A stretch of 64,000 nt of DNA from Fodinibacter sp963730365 (GTDB lineage: Bacteria > Actinomycetota > Actinomycetes > Actinomycetales > Dermatophilaceae): NCBI GenBank assembly GCA_963730365.1, contig CAVSRM010000005.1, positions 62,001 to 126,000 of the forward strand, given 5' to 3'. The notes under the pieces were generated by a model. It was not told the origin of the DNA and did not search any database. It saw only the letters and a program-made list of their open reading frames with translations. Below are positions 36,601-42,988 of this stretch, piece by piece. The position numbers and the translations under genes are program-made. Position 1 is the first letter of the stretch. Each line of letters starts with the position of its first letter.

Positions 36601-37565
36601 CCAACAGCCAGGTGTATGGCGGGTCACTCGTCACGTTCCCCGGCACGGGCACCGATGCGGACTCGGTCGTGCGGCTCGTCCATGTCGACGGCGTCGGCAT
36701 CGTGGCCGAGGGCGAGGCTGCCGTCGAGACCACCACGACCGAGGTGGATGCCGTGGTCGACCTCGTCCTGGCCCACGCCCGCACCTCGCCCGAGCGGTCT
36801 CTGGGTGTCATCGCGCTCGGCAGCACGCACGCGACGAGGGTGGAGGAGGCCCTGCGCCGGGCCCTGGCCTCGCAACGGGGGGAGATCCTGGCGTTCTTCG
36901 ACGAGGACGCCGCCGAGGCCTTCTTCGTCAAGAACCTGGATCGGGTCCAGGGCGACGAGCGCGACGACATCATCCTCACCGTCGGCTACGGGAAGACCCC
37001 ACACGGCCGGGTGCTGCACCGGTTCGGGTCGCTCACCAAGGAGGGAGGTGAGCGACGCCTCACCGTCGCCACGACTCGCGCGCGTCGCTCGATGACGGTC
37101 GTCTCCTCGATCGAGGCCGAGGACCTCGACCCTGCGAGGTTGCGAGCGCGGGGCGCCAGGATGCTGCGTGACCTCCTCGCGTATGCGGCGGACCCGACCG
37201 TCAGCCCCTCCCCGGTCGGGAGCAGCCCGCCGAAGGGTTCGGTCGTGATGGCAGATCTCGCGCGGCGCCTGCGCGGCCACGGTCTCGTCGTCCACGAGCG
37301 GCTGGGGTCCTCGGCCGATCCCGTTGATCTCGCCGTGGAGGATCCCTACCGGCCAGGACGGCTGCTGCTCGCCGTGGAGTCCGACGGTCCGGAGTATGCC
37401 GCGATGCGCACCCCCCGGGACCGCGACCGGCTTCGCGCCGAGCACCTGCAGCGACTGGGGTGGCGTCACCTTCGCGTGTGGTCGACCGACGTCTTCCGTG
37501 ACCCGGCGCGCGACGTGTCGCGGATCCTCGAGGCGGCAGGGTTGCGGGAGGCGCCCGGTGACTGA
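33642..37565 (+). CDS. Large SF1 (Upf1-like) helicase with DUF4011-type N-terminus and C-terminal MTES_1575 nuclease domain
   Basis: 1307 aa from GTG 33642. A disordered Pro/Glu-rich start leads into WTRHLVDLGGRNTLLWFRDLPTGTLDL, the DUF4011-like beginning. Helicase motifs: LVLQGPPGTGKSQTIANLV (about 338-356), DVVVFDEASQVAPAEA (about 900), VVVAGDVHQLSPTTF, KLSWHYRSSDERLVAFAN, VQGDERDDIILTVGYG and RLTVATTRARRSMTVVSSI. The C-terminus (about 1215-1300) has DPVDLAV, LLLAVESDGPEYAAMRTPRDRDRLRAEHL and GWRHLRVWSTDVF, the PD-(D/E)xK-like MTES_1575 pattern. Related helicase-nucleases are predicted in anti-invader conflict systems. No partner gene is obvious; a 63-aa frame overlaps its end. Confidence 0.88.
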   Translation: MSDSGPASEEPTSLTEPSDEYPDGLGPAAPAGDPAGPHPRPEDAEPTNHGHTRAARVAAARAAWTRHLVDLGGRNTLLWFRDLPTGTLDLTLAHPAGVTALLSGRPTPLSDLVRESSTHEEALRRARAIAGKSRELAEERGVLTCFLAIGMASWSVRLPDGRPAPRVPAAPVLLRSCTIRPTDAAHGDFVLELGTELELNPVLVHYLASEEGIDLAQEDLEALAQSGSTFDPYPVYAALADLCSGVPDFAVTPRLVVSTFSYAKLPMVADLAAHGDSLADHEVVAALAGDPDALRSVGSVPDTSALDPDDDARDLLVLDADSGQQEAIEAVRSGSHLVLQGPPGTGKSQTIANLVAGLAADGKRVLFVAEKRTAIDAVVERLDRVGLGGLVLDLHSGPRGRRRVARELLGGLDAVARPRGEGGSSLGADRVAPAASNRRKASSMLSEHVRALHDARAPWQVSLHDVQEAVSDFAGLPTPPRSRVRVTGDVLAGLDRAAVAEVAASLTTVASLSEWDGAGRGDPWFGAQLRTPEDVEEARERVDRLAGGAVKQTARTFDEVFRGITLPEAPTARGWGRVLDTVGRVRDTLEVFRPEVFDIPLGDLVAATGSKEFRRSTGSELGWFDRMRLRRQARALLRPGRPPSDLHAALAEASEQRVSWRDLAGSGGRPEIPVELDRAKAAHESLVADLEWLDDRLADEPPPTSPGDRPGVRPTRLMDLDLEALSARASELWVAGDRLMVVPVVTSTVETLTESGLRPLLDDLRARSVPSEAVAVETDWVWWSSLNDEICRHDVRVASHDGRSLSAGAADFVAADHAVLTGNADRVRDAVAAHVAEVARQHPEQETHLRAEAARTRRLSPLRDLVQRCPDLLTAARPCWAMSPLVVASVLPPGPWFDVVVFDEASQVAPAEAVSAIARARQVVVAGDVHQLSPTTFLTIVPGGDSGADEAVTEGGESILDALGAALPTRKLSWHYRSSDERLVAFANSQVYGGSLVTFPGTGTDADSVVRLVHVDGVGIVAEGEAAVETTTTEVDAVVDLVLAHARTSPERSLGVIALGSTHATRVEEALRRALASQRGEILAFFDEDAAEAFFVKNLDRVQGDERDDIILTVGYGKTPHGRVLHRFGSLTKEGGERRLTVATTRARRSMTVVSSIEAEDLDPARLRARGARMLRDLLAYAADPTVSPSPVGSSPPKGSVVMADLARRLRGHGLVVHERLGSSADPVDLAVEDPYRPGRLLLAVESDGPEYAAMRTPRDRDRLRAEHLQRLGWRHLRVWSTDVFRDPARDVSRILEAAGLREAPGD

Positions 37566-37749
37566 GCCGACCGTGCCGGGCGGAGCGCGCGCGAGCCGGC
37601 GACGGCGGCCTCGCCGGGCGGTGCGTCCGGGCACGAAGCCGTCGGCCGACGACGTGCCGGACCTGGCCCCGGAACGGACTCGTGCTGACGCGGAGGAGAC
37701 CGAGGCGGACCGGTGGCTGCGTGAGCAGCGGCCACCGCACTGGGAGTGA
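37558..37749 (+). CDS. 63-aa basic/acidic small protein
   Basis: GTG 37558 overlaps the helicase stop by 8 bases. The first half is Arg-rich (ASRRRRPRRAVRPGTKPS), the second acidic (APERTRADAEETEADRWLREQRPPHWE). No domain is recognised; the C-terminal DRWLREQRPPHW is a helix with a conserved look often found at the end of small actinobacterial proteins. It would be translationally coupled to the helicase if real. Convergent with mscL. Confidence 0.55.
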   Translation: MTEPTVPGGARASRRRRPRRAVRPGTKPSADDVPDLAPERTRADAEETEADRWLREQRPPHWE

Positions 37750-37770
37750 CTGATCCGGCTCGCGGGTGGG

Positions 37771-38136
37771 TCAGTCGCGGGCGCGGAGCTCGTCGCGGAT
37801 CTCCGTGAGGAGCGCGGTGTTGGGGTCCACCGTGTCGGCCTCCGGCTCCTCCGGGAAGTACCTCGTCTTGGCGTGCTCGTACGGCTTGACGATGAAGAAG
37901 TAGACGATGAACGCGATGAGGACGAAGGCGACGATCGCGGTGAGGAACGGCCCGACCGTCACGAAACCACCGGGGGCCCAGTCGTCGAAGTTGGGCGCGC
38001 CGCCGGCCTTTGCGATCGCCTCGAGCACGACCGCGGTGAACGCCGTGATGACCGCGGCGAAGGCACCCGCGATGATGAAGGCCACCGCGAGCTCGACGAG
38101 GTTGCCGCGCATGATGAAGTCCTTGAAACCCTTCAC
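37771..38136 (-). CDS. mscL: Large-conductance mechanosensitive channel
   Basis: 121 aa. MKGFKDFIMRGNLVELAVAFIIAGAFAAVITAFTAVVLEAI is the classic MscL N-terminus and pore helix TM1. PFLTAIVAFVLIAFIVYFFIVKPYEHAKTRYFPEEPE is TM2 and its cytoplasmic exit, and NTALLTEIRDELRARD the C-terminal helix. The homopentamer opens under membrane tension to release solutes during hypo-osmotic shock. Only the periplasmic loop differs from the E. coli form, as is usual. Its place near the FmdB, SAF and UGPase genes matches mycobacterial synteny. Confidence 0.96.
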   Translation of the reverse strand: MKGFKDFIMRGNLVELAVAFIIAGAFAAVITAFTAVVLEAIAKAGGAPNFDDWAPGGFVTVGPFLTAIVAFVLIAFIVYFFIVKPYEHAKTRYFPEEPEADTVDPNTALLTEIRDELRARD

Positions 38137-38359
38137 GGGTGTTCCTCCTGAAGTGCAGTGTCTGGGGTGACGGCAAGCCTACGACGGGTGGTGCGACTCG
38201 GCTCCGCCGGACCGACGGAGCCCAGAAGGGCAGGTCGCGGGGAGGTCATCCCTGCGTGCCTGCTCGGTCGGCTGTCTCCGCCCGCTGCTGAGCGCCCACC
38301 GGCCCGGGCAGGGCTCACCCACCGGCCCCGGCTTGGCTCACCCACCGGGCCGGCAGGTC

Positions 38360-39013
38360 TCACCCGACCCCGACGACGTGCACGACGGGCGGCCCCGCCA
38401 GGGCGTCGGGGGCAGCGAGCAGCCCCTCGATGTCGTCGACGTCGACCGCCAGCACCACGCCCCGCGGTGACCCACGAGGGTCCTCGAACGGCTGGGTGGG
38501 AGGCTGGGGGTCTGTGGACAGCACCACGGCGTCGCGGGACAGCGCCACTCCGCCTCCCAGGCCGTACACCCGCACCACCTGACCGACTCGGAGCAGGGAG
38601 ACCGAGTCAGGATCGGCCACCACGACGTGCAGGACGGTCCGCGAGGCGGGTAGCCCGTCGGCCGTCGACCGGGGCACGAGACGCGTGCGGGTCAGCGCCT
38701 CACCGGCAGCGAGGGCAGACCCGATGCGGCGCCCGACCGGGTCCGTGAGGTCGCTGACCGCCCCTGGTTGGACGCCGGCGACGGGGACCGGCGCGGTGCT
38801 CAGGTCATCGATCCTCAGCACCGAACCCGCCGGGAGGTCGTGCCGGGCGACGACCACGGGGACGAGGCGCTCCGGTGAGGGCCGCAGCTCGGAGAGCACG
38901 AGCAGGATGGCGGTGCACAGGCAGGCCGCGGCCAGGGCCCGGCGTGCGATGCCGCGCCGCCAGTGGGCCCGTCGGGAGCGGCCGGTGACGGCCTGGAACG
39001 GGAGGGGCCTCAT
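38360..39013 (-). CDS. SAF domain protein (CpaB/RcpC-like)
   Basis: 217 aa. An N-terminal TM anchor (ALAAACLCTAILLVLSEL, about 25-43) is followed by an SAF domain: VPVVVARHDLPAGSVLRIDDLSTAPVPVAGVQPGAVSDLTDPVGRRIGSALAAGEALTRTRLV. The rest, ending VVLAVDVDDIEGLLAAPDALAGPPVVHVVGVG, resembles the RcpC/CpaB C-terminus. CpaB proteins belong to Flp/Tad pilus systems, but no pilus gene is nearby; stand-alone copies like this are common in actinomycetes beside FmdB, with unknown role. Confidence 0.8.
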   Translation of the reverse strand: MRPLPFQAVTGRSRRAHWRRGIARRALAAACLCTAILLVLSELRPSPERLVPVVVARHDLPAGSVLRIDDLSTAPVPVAGVQPGAVSDLTDPVGRRIGSALAAGEALTRTRLVPRSTADGLPASRTVLHVVVADPDSVSLLRVGQVVRVYGLGGGVALSRDAVVLSTDPQPPTQPFEDPRGSPRGVVLAVDVDDIEGLLAAPDALAGPPVVHVVGVG

Positions 39014-39051
39014 CCCGCGACGCTAGGCGGCGGGGGGCGCCACCGCTGTGC

Positions 39052-39471
39052 TCAGGCCGACGTTGTGGATGCCGCCGGGGTGCTGGACGACCCTGTGGAC
39101 GAGCTCGACGGCGAGCCGCCGGTCGACCCGGAGGACGATCCGGAGCCCGTCGAGTCAGACCCCTTTGAGCCCGACCCCTTCGAGCCCGACCCCTTCGAGT
39201 CCGAGGCCGCGGAGTCGGACCCGGCCGACCCGGAGGACTCCCTCGAGCCATTGGCCTCCCCCGACGAGGAGGAACCCGAGCTGCTGCGCCCGTCGCTGCG
39301 TGAGTCCGTGCGGTAGAAGCCGCCACCCTTGAAGACGATGCCCACCGCGTTGAACACCTTGCGTAGTCGACCCGCGCACTCGGGGCAGACGGTGAGGGAG
39401 TCGTCGGAGAATGACTGGACGACCTCGAAACGGTGGTCGCACTCGGTGCACGCATAGGCGTACGTCGGCAC
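39052..39471 (-). CDS. FmdB-type zinc ribbon protein with long Ser/Gly tail
   Basis: 139 aa from GTG 39469-39471. The zinc ribbon PTYAYACTECDHRFEVVQSFSDDSLTVCPECAGRLRKVFNAVGIVFKGGGFYRTD has two CxxC pairs and fills residues 1-53. The remaining 85 residues are Ser/Gly-rich and acidic, with KGSGS repeats. The mycobacterial homologue (Rv0991c type) is a redox-sensing chaperone-like protein; whether this one behaves alike is inference. It is upstream of the SAF gene on the same strand, 38 bases apart, probably one transcript. Confidence 0.88.
   Translation of the reverse strand: MPTYAYACTECDHRFEVVQSFSDDSLTVCPECAGRLRKVFNAVGIVFKGGGFYRTDSRSDGRSSSGSSSSGEANGSRESSGSAGSDSAASDSKGSGSKGSGSKGSDSTGSGSSSGSTGGSPSSSSTGSSSTPAASTTSA
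39158..39202. repeat. Three 15-bp tandem repeats in the FmdB tail
   Basis: The unit GACCCCTTCGAGCCC occurs three times in a row with one or no changes (39158-39172, 39173-39187, 39188-39202). On the minus strand each unit codes for five residues of the KGSGS type, so length changes would keep the frame. Confidence 0.75.
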
Positions 39472-39568
39472 GGTGGTCCTCCTGCGAACGGGAACGGGGG
39501 TGGCGCGCGCTCGGCGCGCCACCCCCCAAGGATACGGGAGATCGTGGGACCCCCCGTCCGCGGCCGGA

Positions 39569-40399
39569 CTACTTCACCTCGGCCCGGGTGAGCCGCCACA
39601 TCCCGAGGACGAGCGGCAGGAGGACCCAGACGCCGACCGCGGTGCCGAGCTGGGCCCACTGCTCACTTGTCAGGGAGCCAACGAAGAGGGGTTCCATGGT
39701 CCGGTTGAGGTCGAGCCAGGCGCCGGCCCGCTCCACGAGCCCCACCATCGAGCTGAGGATGCCCCAGGCCGTGGGGAGCACGAAGTAGGCGACGACGGCG
39801 GCGGGGGTGTTGCGCAGGAGCATCCCGAAACCGACGCCCTGGACGAGGCCGAGCAGCACGTACGCGGCCGCGCCGGCCAGGGCCAGGCCGGGGAGGCTCC
39901 AGTCGGCGTCGATTCCGCGCAGGCCGATGGCGGAGGCGTAGGCAGCCACTCCGAGGGCGAAGGACAGCGCGACCGCACCGACGCCGACCACGAGGGCAGC
40001 GCCGAGCTTGGCCCACGCGACCCGCACCCGGCGCGGCTCCAGGCCGAAGGTCACCAGGGCGGTCCGTTGCGACCACTCCGAGGTGACGGCCAGGATGCCG
40101 ACGACCGGCAGCAGCACCGCCTGGGGCGTGGTCGTCGCCTGGAGGTAGTCACTGAAGGGGTGGTCCCCACCGTTCGTGAAGAACATGATGGTCAGGGCAC
40201 CGGCGATGACGAGGCCGATCGCGATGACGAGCCACCGGCCGGCGCGGGTGTCGAGCATCTTGCGCAGCTCCACGCGGACCAGTCGGCCGAAGGGGACGCC
40301 GCGGGAGGGGTCGGGCGGGGGCAGGCGGTCCGGCATCCGCAGTCCGGTCGGGAGGGGGGACTCGGCGGCCGGGGCCCGACGGACGGTCTCGGTGGTCAT
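39569..40399 (-). CDS. ABC-2 type transporter permease
   Basis: 276 aa. It begins with a cytoplasmic stretch, then PFGRLVRVELRKMLDTRAGRW, the usual lead-in of ABC-2 permeases. About six TM helices follow (for example 60-80, 95-118, 145-165, 172-192, 205-225 and 250-272), with SEWSQRTALVTFGLEPRRVRVAWAKL between. It forms a transporter with the ATPase encoded just upstream, whose stop overlaps this start as ATGA. Cargo unknown. Confidence 0.85.
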   Translation of the reverse strand: MTTETVRRAPAAESPLPTGLRMPDRLPPPDPSRGVPFGRLVRVELRKMLDTRAGRWLVIAIGLVIAGALTIMFFTNGGDHPFSDYLQATTTPQAVLLPVVGILAVTSEWSQRTALVTFGLEPRRVRVAWAKLGAALVVGVGAVALSFALGVAAYASAIGLRGIDADWSLPGLALAGAAAYVLLGLVQGVGFGMLLRNTPAAVVAYFVLPTAWGILSSMVGLVERAGAWLDLNRTMEPLFVGSLTSEQWAQLGTAVGVWVLLPLVLGMWRLTRAEVK

Positions 40400-41295
40400 G
40401 CCACCACCCCCTCTCGCGCAGACTCGGCGGTGAGGTCGAGGAAGATCTCCTCGAGGCCACGACCGTCGCCCGCTCGCAGCTCGGTGAGTGGGATGCCGGC
40501 GTCGTGGGCGATGCGGCCCACCGCCCTCGGCTCGATGTCGACCACCAACCCGCCGGATGCCGCGGTGCGCACCTCGACGGACGTCGCCACCAGTGCGCGG
40601 CGCAGCGACTCGTCGTCGGTGGAGCGCACCACGGTGCCGGCCGAGGCGACCAGCTCGTCCTTCGTGCCGCGGGCCACGATGCGCCCACCGCCGATGACGA
40701 TGATCTCGTCGGCGACCCGCTCGATCTCGTTGAGCAGGTGGGAGCTGAGCAGGACCGTGCCACCCCGGTCGGCGTAGCCGCGCAGGAGGTCGCGCATCCA
40801 GCGGATACCGGCCGGGTCCAGGCCGTTGGCCGGCTCGTCGAGGATGAGGACCTCCGGGTCGCCGAGGAGGGCGTGCGCGATGCCCAGACGCTGGCGCATG
40901 CCGAGGGAGTAGTTGCGCACCCGGCGGCCCGCCTCCTTGTCGGTGAGTCCGACGAGCGTGGTCATCTCCTCCACCCGTGAGCGGTCCACCCCCATGACCA
41001 TCGCGCCCAGCGAGAGGACCTCACGCCCGGTGCGCCCCGCGTGCTGGGCGGAGGCGTCGAGCAGGAGGCCGACCCGGCGACCGGGGTTGTTGATGCGCGC
41101 ATATGACGTGCCCAGCACCGTGGCGGACCCGGAGGTGGCCGGGGTGAGTCCCGCCATGACCCGCATGGCGGTCGTCTTGCCGGCGCCGTTGGGGCCGAGG
41201 AAGCCGGTGACCTCCCCCGGACGCACCTCGAAGGAGACGTCGTCCAGCGCGGTGAAGGGTCCATATCGTTTGGTGAGTCGTTCTACGGTGATCAT
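40396..41295 (-). CDS. ABC transporter ATP-binding protein
   Basis: 299 aa from the ATG at 41293-41295 (an earlier in-frame ATG at 41331 adds a short basic stretch). Walker A FLGPNGAGKTTAMRV, Q-loop region VGLLLDASAQHAGRT, signature YSLGMRQRLGIAHALLG, Walker B VLILDEPANGLDPAG and switch LLSSHLLNEIERVAD are complete. The C-terminal 80 residues form the extra domain of DrrA/CcmA-like exporters. With the ABC-2 permease it makes an efflux system of unknown substrate. Confidence 0.92.
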   Translation of the reverse strand: MITVERLTKRYGPFTALDDVSFEVRPGEVTGFLGPNGAGKTTAMRVMAGLTPATSGSATVLGTSYARINNPGRRVGLLLDASAQHAGRTGREVLSLGAMVMGVDRSRVEEMTTLVGLTDKEAGRRVRNYSLGMRQRLGIAHALLGDPEVLILDEPANGLDPAGIRWMRDLLRGYADRGGTVLLSSHLLNEIERVADEIIVIGGGRIVARGTKDELVASAGTVVRSTDDESLRRALVATSVEVRTAASGGLVVDIEPRAVGRIAHDAGIPLTELRAGDGRGLEEIFLDLTAESAREGVVA

Positions 41296-41375
41296 CTGAG
41301 CAGTCTTCAGGCGTCGTGCAGCCCCGGCCATGAGGGTCGGGCCTGACTCGACCCTGAGCCGACCCTGACTGCGCT

Positions 41376-41390
41376 CCCCGGATGCCGGGG
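41376..41390 (-). terminator. Short hairpin after the antiporter gene
   Basis: CCCCGG-ATG-CCGGGG lies 4 bases beyond the antiporter stop on its transcript. The stem is 6 GC pairs with a 3-nt loop; it has no U tract. Confidence 0.4.
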
Positions 41391-41394
41391 TGGC

Positions 41395-42918
41395 TCAGTG
41401 GTCGGACCAGTCCGCGAGGCGCCCGGCCCGGCTGACGGCATAGAGGCGCTTCTCGGTGGCGGCGCGCACCGGGGCGGGCGCGACCACGAGCAGCTGGTCT
41501 CCGTGTCGGAGCACGTCCGCGTCCCGGGGGACGAAGGATGCACCGTCGCGTACCACCAGGGCCACCGCCGCGCCCAGCGGGAGTCGCAGCTCGAACACCC
41601 GCACACCACCGATCCTCGACCCCGGACCAACGTCGATCTCGAGGAGCTCCGCGCCCAGGTCGTCCAGCGGCGTGGCCTCCACGGCCAGGTCGACCTGGTG
41701 GTGGGAGGTGTCCAGGCCCAGCCTGCGGGCCATCCAGGGCAGGGTTGGCCCCTGAACGAAGGTGAAGACGACGACGAGCACGAAGACCAGGTCGAAGATC
41801 CACTCCAGGCCCGGTGTCCCGGCGTTGACCGGCACCGTCGCGAGCACGACCGGCACCGCACCCCGCAGACCGGCCCACGAGAGGAAGGCCTGGGTGCGCC
41901 ACGGCATCCGGAACGGGGTGCAGGACGCGATGACCGACAGCGGACGCCCCAGCAGCAGCAGGGCCGTGCCCACGACGAGCGCCGGCACGAGCTGGTCGAC
42001 GAAGCCCGACGGGGAGGCGAGGAGCCCGAGCAGCACGAAGAGCCCGATCTGGGCCATCCAGCCGAGCGCGGTCGCGAATCCGCCGACGGCCGGTCCGTGG
42101 GGCAGCGAGACGTTGCCCAGCACCAGGGCCGCGAGGTAGCACGCGATGAACCCCGAGGTGTGCACGGTGTCCGCGGCGGCGTACGCGAAGACGGCGACGG
42201 AGACGACGCCGATCGAGAACAGGGCCGATGACGCCGACGCGAACCGGCGCATCAGCCACGCGCCGCCCCAGCCGATGGCCAGCCCGATGGCGGCGCCACC
42301 GGCGAGCTCGATCGCGGCGACGAGGAGGAGCGACCACCAGGGCTCCGGGGTGGCGCCCGGTGCCAGCGAGGCGGCCAGCGCCGTCACGAGGAGGACCACG
42401 GGAGCGTCGTTGAAGCCGGCCTCGGCCTCGAGCATCCCGGACACCCGCCGGGGGAGCGGCACCCGTCGCAACACCGAGAACACGGCGGCAGCGTCGGTCG
42501 AGGAGACCACGGCACCGACGAGCAGCGAGACCTCCCACGACCAGCCGAGTGCGAGATGGGCCACGGCCGCGACGGTGACGACCGAGACGGCCACGCCCAC
42601 GGTCGCCAGTGTCGCCGCCGGCGCCACCGACTTCCTGATTCCCGACCATCGGGTGGTGATGCCACCCTCGATGAGGATCAGGACCAGCGCGGCGTACCCC
42701 AGCACGAGGGTGAGCTGGGTCGAGTCGAAGTCGATGCCGATGGCGCCCTCGCCCAGCGCCAGGCCGATACCGAGGTAGATGAGGAGCGAGGGAAGGCCCG
42801 AGCGCACGGACAGGCGCACGGCGGCGACGGCCACGACGAGCACGAGGCTCCCCACGAGGAGGGCCAGGGTGAGGTCGTCGAGGGAGAACGTCCCCGGCGC
42901 CGCGTCGGCACTGCTCAT
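41395..42918 (-). CDS. Potassium/proton (CPA1, CvrA-like) antiporter
   Basis: 507 aa from ATG 42916-42918 (ATG 42942 adds 8 residues). About 12-13 TM helices with the CPA motifs SLLVGAVVSSTDAAAVFSVLR and EAEAGFNDAPVVLLVTAL (Asn-Asp pair), and FLSWAGLRGAVPVVLATVPV in the second half. After TM13 a TrkA-C-like regulatory domain follows, with AELLEIDVGPGSRIGGVRVFELRLPLGAAVALVVRDGASFVPRDADVLRHGDQLLVV. This combination is the NhaP2/CvrA group, which exchanges K+ (or Na+) for H+ to protect against alkalinity or high K+. Single gene. Confidence 0.88.
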   Translation of the reverse strand: MSSADAAPGTFSLDDLTLALLVGSLVLVVAVAAVRLSVRSGLPSLLIYLGIGLALGEGAIGIDFDSTQLTLVLGYAALVLILIEGGITTRWSGIRKSVAPAATLATVGVAVSVVTVAAVAHLALGWSWEVSLLVGAVVSSTDAAAVFSVLRRVPLPRRVSGMLEAEAGFNDAPVVLLVTALAASLAPGATPEPWWSLLLVAAIELAGGAAIGLAIGWGGAWLMRRFASASSALFSIGVVSVAVFAYAAADTVHTSGFIACYLAALVLGNVSLPHGPAVGGFATALGWMAQIGLFVLLGLLASPSGFVDQLVPALVVGTALLLLGRPLSVIASCTPFRMPWRTQAFLSWAGLRGAVPVVLATVPVNAGTPGLEWIFDLVFVLVVVFTFVQGPTLPWMARRLGLDTSHHQVDLAVEATPLDDLGAELLEIDVGPGSRIGGVRVFELRLPLGAAVALVVRDGASFVPRDADVLRHGDQLLVVAPAPVRAATEKRLYAVSRAGRLADWSDH

Positions 42919-42988
42919 CGGCAGTGTCCACGTCCGTCCCACGGCCAGTCCTCGTGTCGTCGGTCCCAGGGTGTCCTAGTCTCGCAGG

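Noticed and set aside
38280..38355. Possible repeat array of CTCACCCACCGG units
   Set aside because: Only two or three imperfect copies without regular spacing; not a CRISPR or a palindrome.
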